Below, one piece after another: positions 8,977 through 18,400 of a stretch of 31,871 nt of DNA. The stretch is taken from positions 1 through 31,871 of IMG/VR virus record IMGVR_UViG_3300031659_000049. One strand, written 5' to 3'. Position 1 is the stretch's first letter; every line of letters begins with the position of its first letter. The stretch comes from a virus. Below the pieces are notes generated by a model, which ran no database searches, was not told the origin of the DNA, and saw nothing but the letters and a program-made list of their open reading frames with translations. The translations under genes and the position numbers were made by a program.

Positions 8977-9600
8977 TTAAACTCCTGTTGGTCTAGCCAT
9001 AAGGCTACTTGATTGCTCTTCTTCTTCTACTGCGGGGGCTTCCATTAAGCTTGGCTCAGCTTTAGGCTTGTCGAGGTCTACATCGGGTAAAGACTCTAAA
9101 GACTGTTGCATCTCCGCAGTCAGTACGCCTTCAGGAACTTTTCCATTCTTGCTATCTTTAATAAGCTTTTCAATACGGCTTTCTTCTATTTTAGTACCTG
9201 CAAAATCTTCTTCGTCATTTTCGTCATCAAGATCGCCAGTGTATATAGTCATCTCTAAACCTAGACGTTCTGCTAAAGCCATGATCATGTAAGCCGCAGG
9301 TTCTGCAAGCATCAACATTAGATCAGGATTCCAAGCCCCTTCCTGAAACTCAGTAAACAATACAATTTGAACAATGTTCATAATAGGAACACCGTCATCT
9401 ACAGCTTGCATTAAACTAACATAAGTTTTAGGTTCAATAAAAGACTCCCACAAATATTCAGAAGCCTTATGCACTGAGATAAACTTTGGCGCTTGTTCAT
9501 AGGGCGCAGGGCTTTCGGGATCATTAGTCAAAGACTGTCCGGGAATTGGACGGTTAGGACTTGTGCGAAGTTTAGCGTATTCTTCTTCTATTGTTGCCAT
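8977..9600 (-). CDS. Conserved marine-phage protein, likely structural
   Basis: A 207-residue acidic protein beginning MATIEEEYAKLRTSPNRP, with a central hydrophobic segment (NPDLMLMLAEPAAYMIMALAER, about 95-116) that could be a membrane-interacting helix, followed by a highly acidic linker (DDENDEEDF). The IEEEY.KLR..PNRPIPGQSLTNDPE start and the NPDLMLMLAEP.AYMI segment resemble proteins I know from marine podo- and myoviruses, where the function is not established. It sits inside the virion protein block with short gaps on both sides (4 and 14 bases). A structural role is an inference. Confidence 0.82.
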   Translation of the reverse strand: MATIEEEYAKLRTSPNRPIPGQSLTNDPESPAPYEQAPKFISVHKASEYLWESFIEPKTYVSLMQAVDDGVPIMNIVQIVLFTEFQEGAWNPDLMLMLAEPAAYMIMALAERLGLEMTIYTGDLDDENDEEDFAGTKIEESRIEKLIKDSKNGKVPEGVLTAEMQQSLESLPDVDLDKPKAEPSLMEAPAVEEEEQSSSLMARPTGV

Positions 9601-9614
9601 AATTTTAAAACCTT

Positions 9615-10847
9615 TTAAGCTGTTTGAGCAAATTGAGCCATATAGTTACCGTACTGGAATGCGGTGTAACCATAAGGACTAGGACTGTTAGTTACTTGTT
9701 GTTCAAAAGCACGAGCGTTCATAATCTCTGGAGCGCCATACTGTTGTTGAGAACCTCCAAAACTTTCAAAGCTTGGAACGTATGCAACATTACTTACGTT
9801 CTGTACGTTGTATTCTGGCTTTGCTTGAATGCCTGTTTCTTGCATTATTCTAGTTTTAACACCGCTTTTAAATGTTTCTTCCATCCCTTCTGTAACATAG
9901 CCTAATGGATCGTCAACTATCTCTCCTGCTTTTTTGTAGATGTTTGAAGGTACTTCACTAATTCCTGTTCTTAGTCGTTCAAAGAAACTTGGATCAGGTT
10001 GATTTGCGGCTTCAGTAAAAGCACTTGTAGGATCAACATTTCTAAGTGTGTCTGCAAGCCCTGTATTTCTAGTAGGCCCAAGTAAAGATGGGTTTGTTAA
10101 AGGAGGAGCTTCAATTATAGGCGGTTTAAAATTAGGATTAACCTCCATGCCTTCAACAAAGGCCGCAGGGTCTGGAACATAATTTTGGTCTAGACTTGCT
10201 GTAAAATTAGATTCTCCTCTAGCCATTAAATCGTCATAGCCTTTAGCATAATCAGAACCAAGACCCATGCCATCGTTGCCGTAACTTTCAGCCACTGTTC
10301 GATCCATAGCTTTTTGACCTGACTTAGTGTTTAACTTTTCTTCTGTTTTATCTATAGCGTTTGTAACTTTTGAAAAGTCTGTAGTTAAGTTCTGAAATTT
10401 AGAATCAGCGCCAAAACTTCGACTAAACGCACTGTCTCCACCTGTAAAGAAATTTGAAGCGGCATCAAACGTAGTACCAAACATATTGTTACTTGCAGTT
10501 TTTGCAAAGTTTCCAAGAGTATCAGTCACGCCCTGAGTTATATTGTTAAAGACTGTGCCTGCTTTACCTACAGTATTACCTACGAACTGCATTACTTTTC
10601 CTACAGTTTGACCCACTGCGCCTAAAGCACCTCCAACTGTGTTAGTAGCTAATGCACCTGCCGCGCCTGTAAACGCACCTCCAAGTGCCGCACCAACATA
10701 CGGCATAATAAAAAACATAGCTACTTGGCCCAAGATACCAATCTTACCCATAAACTTGCCAAACTTTTTAAAGGCGCTTTTAATGCCCTTGCCAATTTTT
10801 TTAAATGCGCTTTTAATACCCCTGCCTATTTTACTAAAAAATCCCAT
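9615..10847 (-). CDS. Internal virion protein with cationic amphipathic N-terminus
   Basis: A 410-residue protein. Residues 1-36 are a basic amphipathic repeat (IGRGIKSAFKK then IGKGIKSAFKK then FGKFMGK) leading into a hydrophobic Gly/Ala-rich region (37-85, GILGQVAMFFIMPYVGAALGG). The rest is Gln/Asn/Gly-rich and contains a TNSPSPYGYTAFQYGNYMA-like end. Proteins starting MGFFSKIGK... with this organisation are frequent in marine podoviruses near tail and internal protein genes. A role in attaching to or crossing a membrane during DNA ejection is plausible from the peptide-like N-terminus, but is inferred. It is separated by 26 bases from the upstream gene. Confidence 0.82.
   Translation of the reverse strand: MGFFSKIGRGIKSAFKKIGKGIKSAFKKFGKFMGKIGILGQVAMFFIMPYVGAALGGAFTGAAGALATNTVGGALGAVGQTVGKVMQFVGNTVGKAGTVFNNITQGVTDTLGNFAKTASNNMFGTTFDAASNFFTGGDSAFSRSFGADSKFQNLTTDFSKVTNAIDKTEEKLNTKSGQKAMDRTVAESYGNDGMGLGSDYAKGYDDLMARGESNFTASLDQNYVPDPAAFVEGMEVNPNFKPPIIEAPPLTNPSLLGPTRNTGLADTLRNVDPTSAFTEAANQPDPSFFERLRTGISEVPSNIYKKAGEIVDDPLGYVTEGMEETFKSGVKTRIMQETGIQAKPEYNVQNVSNVAYVPSFESFGGSQQQYGAPEIMNARAFEQQVTNSPSPYGYTAFQYGNYMAQFAQTA
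10765..10830 (-). repeat. 33-bp coding tandem repeat (two copies)
   Basis: Two adjacent 33-base units, each encoding an IG(R/K)GIKSAFKK 11-mer of the amphipathic N-terminus of the 410-residue protein. They differ at a handful of bases, several of them synonymous. Confidence 0.8.
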
Positions 10848-10873
10848 TTGCTTTGTCCTTTATATTATTTGTT

Positions 10874-13800
10874 TTACTTCTCTTGATCGTCGTTGTTTTG
10901 TCCACTACCAGTTCCGGTATAACCACTACCACCACCACTGTTATAATCTACAGAATCTACTCCAGAACCAAAACCTGCATTACTTATCATATTTATAAGA
11001 GAACGTGTTGTTGTCCCTGCGTCTTCACCTGCGGCACTTTCATTACCAATAGCTGTAGCAATTAACTGCGCTTCTCGTTGCTCGTTATTTTCGTAGCTTT
11101 GACGTACATAAGCCGCTTCATCTCGTAGTTGTTGCCACAGTTGAGTCTGATCTAATGCAGAAATATTATAAGCGTTCTGAACATTCTGTTGATTAGCGGC
11201 GTTAGCGGCGGCTGTGTCTGCGGTATTGGCCTGTCTTCTCCAAGAAACATTAGACTGCTCTACTGCTTGTGCATTAGCGGCATTCCAAGTATCTCGTTGA
11301 TTGTCAATCGAAGCATTAAACTTAGATATATCTGCTTCAAGTTGTGCAGTTAAAGAGTCAGCTTGTAAAGTGTTTCCTGCTTCAATAGCCGCTGTGCGAT
11401 TAGCTTCAGTGACGTTAAAAGACTCCATAGCATTCTGTGCAGAAGTGTTAAACTGCATCATATTATTAGACTGACTAATCATAAACTGATCAATTTGATT
11501 TTGAGATGTTGCACCAAATTGTTTTGCGGCGTTCTGTGCCGATTGATCAGACAACAAAGACTGTTGTGCTATTTGCTGATCCATTACAATAGCTTGTTGC
11601 GAGTTGCTCAAGTTAGCCATATCTTTAGTCAAGAAGTTTTTAGCATTCTCTACAGACGCACGAGTCCTTGCATCAGCATTAGCTAGATCTGTTTGAGCTA
11701 GTAGCGAAGCATTAGAAAGGGCTGTTTGTTGATCGGCACTAAACTTTGTAGCCGTCATAGTCTGCATAAACTTACTGTTAGCCATTTCCATTTGTTGCTC
11801 GTTGCTCATTTTGCTCATGTCAAAGTTAGCGTTCATTTGAGCATTAAACATTGCGGCGCTTTGCTCGTTGCTAAGATTCGCAAGTCCCATCTGCTGTGCA
11901 AGCTGTGCGTTAACCTGTCCTGCCGCCATCTTCTTTTCAAACATTTGAAGCTGTGCTACGTTTTCAGCATTCATGCTTTCTGAATCAGCTTGGTTTTCAA
12001 AAGTAAGATTAGCTAACTGTACTTTTTCAGAGGCGCTTAACTGAGCCATTTCTGCATTTTGGCGCAAGTCTTCATTCTTAGCCATCATGTTTGTATAGAT
12101 AGTAAGTTTTTGAAGCTGTACTTTACTAGCTTCAGTCATGTTTGCGCTGTTTGTTGCCGCTTCTTCAGACAAGTTAGCTAATTCCATTTGCTGATCGTTG
12201 TTTAGATTAGCAAGATCCATCTGTTGTGCAAGGTTAGCATTAGTCTTTTTAAAGTCTACAAGAACATTAAGGTCTGCTAAACGTCCTTGATTAACAGCCG
12301 ACATAGATGCTCTATCTGTAGCATTCTGTTCGGTTAGATTTTTCATTTCAAGCTGAAGCTCATTAGAAATGTTAGCTTTTTCCATGTCTTGATCTAGATC
12401 GGCTTGTCGCATAATCCTAGAAACTTGAGCGTTATATGTAGCAAGTTTTGATTGCTGATCGGCAGTCATGTCTTGAGAACGTGCGGCATTCATAGCTTGC
12501 AAGTTTGCTAAGTCTGCTTGAACTCCTGCACCTAAAGTAGATATAGCGGCCTGTTGTTTCTGTGCAGATTCTTGTTGTGCTCTCTGCTGAGCCATCTGTG
12601 CATTAGTTAAATCTGTCTCTTGTTTTTGCTGTGCAGTAGTCATTACTGCTTGTTGCTCAAAGCTGTTCTTTTGCTTTTTAATTTCATTAGCCATAGAAGC
12701 TGTTTGAGATGCAGAGGTCTGTGAATTAGCAAGGTTCTGCATACGCACTTGCATGGTGTTTTGTGCAGTAGACATGTTAGCTTGTTGTTCGTTACTTAGG
12801 TTCTGCTGTGCGCGTTGCTGTAGTGCTTGAGCATTGCTCTGTGCAATAGGTAATGCACTTTGGATAATAGCATTGAAGAGCGCATCACGGCCTACAGTAG
12901 AAGTACTTAAACCTCTCTGAGCCATCTTAGCTTCTAAAGCCGCTACAGCAGGTCTAGCCCATGCAGGAGTTTCGCCATCTTCCATACCTGCTAACAAGCC
13001 TTCCATCTGTGTAGAGACTAAGGCTTCAACAGGCAGTGCCGCTACAGCCGCAATAGTTTTAGGGTCTGCGCCAGAATCTATCTGAGCCATTACAGTTGCA
13101 GGGTCTTCAACAAGTGCCGCTGTAACTTCTTTAGGCACATTAGCAACTACTGCTAACATGTCTGCGGCGGCTACCATACGCGCAGGGCCTGTTACTGCAT
13201 CCATTGTTGCGGCTTGGGCTGTTGGAATACCACCAATTTGTGAAGCATTTCCTTTAGAAACTTCGCCTGTGATGCCTTGACGCTCTTGCATATCAACAGG
13301 AGGGACATCTCCAATCTCAGAAGCTTTTCTGCTTTTAGCTTCGCCTACAGCGGTAGTTCGTTCTATTACCGCGTACTCAGGAAGATCTTCTAAATTAACA
13401 CCTTCTTTAGATACTATATCTAAAAGATCTTTTTGCTCTCTTTCAGACATTGTTTGAGCAATGCGATCTGCTACTACAGGGTCTGTAGCTTGAAGTACTT
13501 CGTAACGCTTATCTGATTGTGCGGCTGTAGCATAATCTTTATACTCTGGTCTATCAGCGGCAGTGCCTAATGCGGCTTCTTCAGCGGCGGCATCACGTTG
13601 AGTTTCTGGTGCTTGTGCAGTAACATCTACTTCACCTGCTTCTACTTTAGTTAGGTCGCCCTCAAATTGAGCCGCTACTGTTTTGTCCATTTTGCCTTCA
13701 GTAGTGGTTGCGTCATAACGCTCTGCTTGTTGCCCTTCGCCTGTTAAAGTACCTTCAATTGCGTTGCCTTGATCGGCTGTTAAAGCTCTAGGGTCATCTA

Positions 13801-14737
13801 TTTCTCTACGTGCGCCTGTTTCATTATCATAAACAAATATCTTGCCGTCTGCGGGCATAACTGTCCGGTATAGCCTATCCTTTTTAGGTTTAGTAGAATA
13901 TCCTTTTGGTATTCCTACCTCTCCTGATGTTGCATCTGTAGCGTCTTTAAGCTTTTCAATGTCATCATCACCTGTTACGGTTCCTGTGGGGAGTGTGCCA
14001 TCTTCATTTAGTATTGTGTCTGTTGTCGCTTGGACTAAGGATGCTACAGGCGCGTCTTGTACAATTTTTGTAGGTGCTTCTTTTGTAATGCCTGTATTAG
14101 TAACACCTATAACACCATCAATATTATCATCACTAGTATCATCGTCCTCGACGCTATCATCGTTATCGACGCTATCATCGTCATCGACGCTATCATCGTC
14201 ATCGTCATCGTCATCGTCGTTATTAGTTAATACGTCTTGCGGCCCACCAGAAGGATCAGTATCGGCTGTTGTTTCTTGGCCTGCGCCAAAATACTCTCCT
14301 TGATTACCGTAGTCGTCAGCAAGCTGAGCTATCTGCGCAGGAGTAAGTCCTGTAAAACCATTGCCCATACCACCTGCAACTCCAGTATTTTCTTTGTAGC
14401 CACCACCACCACCCTCAACAGTTTCAGGACTTACTTTAGACCCGCCGCTTGTTGGAGGATCAACAATAACTGTATCTGTTGGAGGTGCTACAATAGGCCC
14501 AGAAGGATTAGGAATTTTTTTAGGCTTAGGTTTAGGCGGGTTGCTGTCATCATAAGGAGCAGGAACCTGTGGCTTAGGCTTAGGCTGTAACTTAGGCTTA
14601 GGCTCTTTAACGCTATCATCAAAAAGATCACGAGGCTTAGGCATAGACCTACCGCCTCTACCGCCTCTAGCATATTGCTTACGTTTCAGAGCCTCTAAAG
14701 ACTTATTAGCGTTTTTCTTTTTTTCTTTATTACTCAT
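10874..14737 (-). CDS. Giant helical repeat virion protein, 1287 aa
   Basis: The N-terminal 140 residues are disordered: a Lys-rich start, a Pro-Lys-rich segment (PKPKLQPKPKPQVP) and Gly runs. A poly-Asp tract follows (about residues 172-205). From about residue 620 to 1200 the protein is built of repeated helical segments of the form QMELANL-(S/N)NEQQ, rich in Gln, Ala, Met and Asn and lacking Pro, predicted to form very long alpha-helical bundles or coiled coils. The C-terminus is Gly/Ser-rich. Similar Gln/Ala-rich LSNEQQ repeat proteins occur in marine phages. By size and place it should be an internal or tail-associated structural protein. Its start overlaps the end of the small membrane-protein gene by eight bases. 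Confidence 0.83.
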   Translation of the reverse strand: MSNKEKKKNANKSLEALKRKQYARGGRGGRSMPKPRDLFDDSVKEPKPKLQPKPKPQVPAPYDDSNPPKPKPKKIPNPSGPIVAPPTDTVIVDPPTSGGSKVSPETVEGGGGGYKENTGVAGGMGNGFTGLTPAQIAQLADDYGNQGEYFGAGQETTADTDPSGGPQDVLTNNDDDDDDDDDSVDDDDSVDNDDSVEDDDTSDDNIDGVIGVTNTGITKEAPTKIVQDAPVASLVQATTDTILNEDGTLPTGTVTGDDDIEKLKDATDATSGEVGIPKGYSTKPKKDRLYRTVMPADGKIFVYDNETGARREIDDPRALTADQGNAIEGTLTGEGQQAERYDATTTEGKMDKTVAAQFEGDLTKVEAGEVDVTAQAPETQRDAAAEEAALGTAADRPEYKDYATAAQSDKRYEVLQATDPVVADRIAQTMSEREQKDLLDIVSKEGVNLEDLPEYAVIERTTAVGEAKSRKASEIGDVPPVDMQERQGITGEVSKGNASQIGGIPTAQAATMDAVTGPARMVAAADMLAVVANVPKEVTAALVEDPATVMAQIDSGADPKTIAAVAALPVEALVSTQMEGLLAGMEDGETPAWARPAVAALEAKMAQRGLSTSTVGRDALFNAIIQSALPIAQSNAQALQQRAQQNLSNEQQANMSTAQNTMQVRMQNLANSQTSASQTASMANEIKKQKNSFEQQAVMTTAQQKQETDLTNAQMAQQRAQQESAQKQQAAISTLGAGVQADLANLQAMNAARSQDMTADQQSKLATYNAQVSRIMRQADLDQDMEKANISNELQLEMKNLTEQNATDRASMSAVNQGRLADLNVLVDFKKTNANLAQQMDLANLNNDQQMELANLSEEAATNSANMTEASKVQLQKLTIYTNMMAKNEDLRQNAEMAQLSASEKVQLANLTFENQADSESMNAENVAQLQMFEKKMAAGQVNAQLAQQMGLANLSNEQSAAMFNAQMNANFDMSKMSNEQQMEMANSKFMQTMTATKFSADQQTALSNASLLAQTDLANADARTRASVENAKNFLTKDMANLSNSQQAIVMDQQIAQQSLLSDQSAQNAAKQFGATSQNQIDQFMISQSNNMMQFNTSAQNAMESFNVTEANRTAAIEAGNTLQADSLTAQLEADISKFNASIDNQRDTWNAANAQAVEQSNVSWRRQANTADTAAANAANQQNVQNAYNISALDQTQLWQQLRDEAAYVRQSYENNEQREAQLIATAIGNESAAGEDAGTTTRSLINMISNAGFGSGVDSVDYNSGGGSGYTGTGSGQNNDDQEK
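14147..14218 (-). repeat. 18-bp/6-bp tandem repeats encoding an acidic (Asp/Ser-Val) tract
   Basis: Three 18-base units (14147-14164, 14165-14182, 14183-14200) are followed by three ATCGTC units. They encode DDDDD-SVDDDDSVDNDDSVE-type sequence in the 1287-residue protein. Such a microsatellite is prone to copy-number change without shifting frame. Confidence 0.9.
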
Positions 14738-14906
14738 CTTTTAATCTACCTTTTTTAATAAGCTTTTGAACAGTTTCTGATTCGTAAATCCTAATGCCTA
14801 GCCATACAATTGTAAACAAAGAAGCAATAGGTGGTAGCCAACTAATCATAGTTAACACTCCTGTGCTTGCCGCCGCTATATCTATTCCTTCTTTTGTTTC
14901 TTCCAT
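14730..14906 (-). CDS. Small single-span membrane protein, holin-like
   Basis: A 58-residue protein beginning MEETKEGIDIAAASTGVL with a hydrophobic span (about 15-42, MISWLPPIASLFTIVWLGIRIY) and a basic C-terminus (VQKLIKKGRLKDE). The start is preceded by AAAGGA eight bases upstream, and the stop overlaps the next ATG by eight bases. The form (short acidic N-terminus, one or two membrane helices, charged tail) fits small phage holins. Position next to tail genes also occurs for the T7-type class II holin. The window already has a 3-TM holin, so this could be a second lysis protein or a virion membrane protein. Confidence 0.8.
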   Translation of the reverse strand: MEETKEGIDIAAASTGVLTMISWLPPIASLFTIVWLGIRIYESETVQKLIKKGRLKDE

Positions 14907-14910
14907 GATT

Positions 14911-15072
14911 TCAATCCTTTGCTTTGTTGCCTAAGAATGCAAACTGCTCTAGAACTTTGTAGGCTTTAGCAACCCACATATCGTCTTTAGGAGTTTCGGT
15001 ATAGTTGCAGATTACTGAGGCTACTGAAACTAAAGATGTTGCTAGTACGTATAAGTCTAATAAATATCCCAT
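14911..15072 (-). CDS. Small hypothetical protein
   Basis: A 53-residue protein, MGYLLDLYVLATSLVSVASV at the N-terminus (hydrophobic, possible membrane helix or signal anchor) and KDDMWVAKAYKVLEQFAFLGNKAKD at the C-terminus. The start overlaps the upstream stop as TAATG and the stop lies five bases before the next start, so it is embedded in the translationally coupled string. No family is recognised. Small size lowers certainty, but the alternative is an unusual 160-base hole in an otherwise gapless block. Confidence 0.75.
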   Translation of the reverse strand: MGYLLDLYVLATSLVSVASVICNYTETPKDDMWVAKAYKVLEQFAFLGNKAKD

Positions 15073-15416
15073 TACCAAGGTACTCCTGTTGCTTGCGCTG
15101 TTGCACGATCAATTTGATTTTGCACTCTTGCTGTACGGTTAGCTTCAATACGCGCTTTAGCTTCTGCCGCTGTTTCGCTACCTTCTTTTAGGCTGTCATA
15201 TATCCAATTAAGCACGTTATTTTCGGTTAACGATGCATAAGCAATATAGCCTGACGCTGAAGCATCATAAGTACAGAGTAGCTTGCCGCCCTCTACCGCT
15301 GAATAAGCAGGAGTTGTGTCAGACAAAGCATTGCAAGTCCAATATGCCTTGATTACGCCACCATCTGCGTCAACGTGTGTCATGTCATTTACTTTCCAAG
15401 TTGTTGTTATAGCCAT
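15072..15416 (-). CDS. Conserved hypothetical protein next to tail fibre
   Basis: A 114-residue protein. The first 70 residues look beta-rich (MAITTTWKVNDMTHVDADGGVI, YWTCNALSDTTP) and the last 35 form a charged helix (EAKARIEANRTARVQNQIDRATAQ). The WKV.DM...DGGVI..AYWT pattern is common in small proteins near fibre or structural genes of marine phages. It starts five bases after the tail-fibre stop. A virion component or fibre accessory is suggested by place only; no experimental function is known to me. Confidence 0.82.
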   Translation of the reverse strand: MAITTTWKVNDMTHVDADGGVIKAYWTCNALSDTTPAYSAVEGGKLLCTYDASASGYIAYASLTENNVLNWIYDSLKEGSETAAEAKARIEANRTARVQNQIDRATAQATGVPW

Positions 15417-15420
15417 GTTT

Positions 15421-18400
15421 CTATTCCTCTAGTGCGGTTATTCTTGCGGTTAGTGATTCAATTAAGGTTTGTTGTTCTTGCATTGCTTTTATAATGTACG
15501 GAGTAAGCCTTCCGTAATCGACCGACCAAGGGTTTTTCTTTTCGTCTTCAAGTCCGACTGATACCGCCTCTGGGTACGTTTTGTGGAGTTCTTGAGCGAT
15601 GAATCCTGTAGAAGTGTTTCCGTGTTTCTTCCAATCAAATTGGCGCGGTTGAACTTTTAATATGTTTGCAAGCTGAGAAGGCATATCTACAATATTTTCT
15701 TTTAATCGCTCATCAGAAGAAGTGTTGTAAGCAACATTAGAAGATGTAGCGGCTGTGGATATACTACCTAGAACGGTATCTGAATCCGCAAACGTCACCA
15801 TTTTATAACCATCTTGAATTGCCGCATCGCCTGAAGTTTGTAAGTATAAAATTGATGATGCGCTGTTGGCAATTGACGAATTGCTGTTCGCTAAATAAGC
15901 AGTAACCACACTAGTGCTAGCACTTAAGGCTGTAATAGCGCTACTAAAAGTAACCGCACCTGAGGTAGCAATCTGTATTGCAGTAGCGTTGTTTGCTGAA
16001 CCAATATAGCTATTGTTATTGATTTTAATAGAAGGGAAAGATGATGCCGAACCTGCAAAGACTCCTGCATTAAACGTAGCCGCGCCTGCCGCTGACATAT
16101 CAAGAGTTAGGGCTGTAATGCCACTACCACCATCAACGCCTTTAAATAACATTTCTCCGTTATTAACATTAGATTGTATGTTCAACGCATCTGAAGAAGT
16201 AAAGAAACTACCGTAATGTGTGCCACCATCTTTAAGTTGTATAACTCCTGCATTATCAGCGTCTAATACTATAACTCCTGTTACGTCTAGTGTTAGGTTG
16301 CCAGTGCCATTCTCAAGATAACCATTAGAATTATCGTGATAAAAAACAATGTCACCATCAGTACCAAGCCTTATAGCATGGTTATCAGTAAGCCTAACAT
16401 CATCACCAAAATACGCTGTGCCGCCTGTTGACATATCAAGGGTAAGGGCTGTGATTGCTGAACCACCATCGTTGCCTTTAAAAACTAAATCTTTATCAGA
16501 TATAGAAGATTCAATAATAAACTCACCGCTTGAACCAGTTTCAATTGAACCTGCTAAAGCTCCACTACCTGTATAAAAAGCAACTAAATCTACAGCACCT
16601 GACGCAGTATTGTGGAACCCACCTGCGTAGTGAGCGGCGGCTGTACTTTGTGCGCCTACCACTGGCCCTGTAGAACTTGTTGCTGAGATAATAGAGTTTG
16701 TAAAAACACTTGACGTACTTCCAACAATTACTTTGCCGCTAGACGTTACTATATTGTTACTAAACGAAGCCACACCTGAAGTACTAAAGTTTAAAACTTC
16801 TCCAGTGCCATCAGAATCTTCTAGTGCTAACTTGTGACTATCTTGATAGTTTTTCCAAACCCATGAACCTGTGTTAGAGCCTACTGAAAGAAAAGCATTA
16901 CCTGCCCCACCGTCTATAGTTAAACCATCATCACCAGTAATTGTTCCTCCTACATTAATTGCCGCATTAAACGTAGCCGCACCTGCCGCACTCATATCAA
17001 GGGTGAGGGCTGTGACGTTACTGCCGCCGTCACTACCTCTGAAAGATATATCTCCATCTGAAATATTTGATTCTATAAAAAAATTGCTACCACTTTTAAA
17101 TAAAGTTCCATAAACAGTTCCATCATCTTTTATTTGTACAACGCCTTGATTCCCCGCATCTAATACAATCAATCCTGCTACGTCTAGTGTTAAATCACCA
17201 CTTGATAAATCTATTTGGGTACCATCTATTGTAATGTTATCTACTACTACACCTGCGTTGGCTGTTACAACACCTGCAACCGCTAGAGTGCTTGCCATAT
17301 CAACAGCACCATCAATGTCTACTACATCAAGGTTAGTTGTGCCGTCTACGTCTATATCGCCTGAGATGTCTAGACTTGCAAAGACTGAAGTGCCTGTAGC
17401 AGTTACTGTGCCTGTTACGTCTATACCCGCGGCATCTATGTGCATACGCTCTGTACCGGCTGTTGAAAACCCAATCGTGTTGTTTGAAGGACGATAAATT
17501 CCATTGTCGTTATCAACACCAATTCTTATTCCGGGATTTGCGGCTGAACCATCAGTGGTACGAATAAGACCACTACCACTCATGTTCAAGTTACCACTGA
17601 TATCTACAGCACCATCAATGTCCACGACATCAAGGTTAGTGGTTCCTGCAACATCTATAGCACCCGACACATCTAATGTAGCCGCGTCAAGTTCTCCAGT
17701 AATGGTTAAGTTCCGTATGCCTGTATAGTCTTTGTTACTATCTAAGATTACTGCCTTAGAAGCTACTGCTGTACCTACTGCTGTACTGCCAATGTCAAGA
17801 GCATTCAGTTCGCCTACTACTGCTGTGATACCATCTAGTGCGTTTAGCTCTTCGGGCGTTGAAGTAATTTGTGTATTACTTGCTACAGCTAATACAGGAA
17901 CTGTACCTGAAACATTCGGCAATGTAATAGTCCGATCTGCTGTAGCGTCTACAGAGGTTAAAGTTGTTTCGTGTGCATCGGCTGTAGAGCCTTCAAAGAT
18001 TACAGCGTTGTTAGAATCCATAGTCACACTGTTAACTGTAGTAAATGTCCCACTTACTGAAACATTAGGAACAGTTAGTGTGCCTGTGCTTGGGTTGTAT
18101 TTTAAATCACCATCAGACTCTAAGCCTAAGTTACCGCCGTCTAAGTCACCACCCGCTGTAAAGACAATAGCGTTGTTTTCGTTTGTGTTTTCGTTGTCAG
18201 TGATTGTAACTGTTGTAGCTACAGCCGCTGTGCCTGAGTAGCCTGAAGAAGTAATTGTGCCTAGTGAGCTACCTGCGTCTGCAAAAGTAACTGTGCCGCC
18301 ATCAGCATCCAGAGTTATGTTACCTGCAACGTCTAGTGTTAAAGCACCGCTTGAATCTATTTCAGTACCGTCTATTGTAATGTTGTCTACTTTTACACCT

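Noticed and set aside
13842-14303. 153-residue Ser-rich plus-strand frame
   Set aside because: It is the complement of the poly-Asp and Thr/Val-rich region of the 1287-residue protein.
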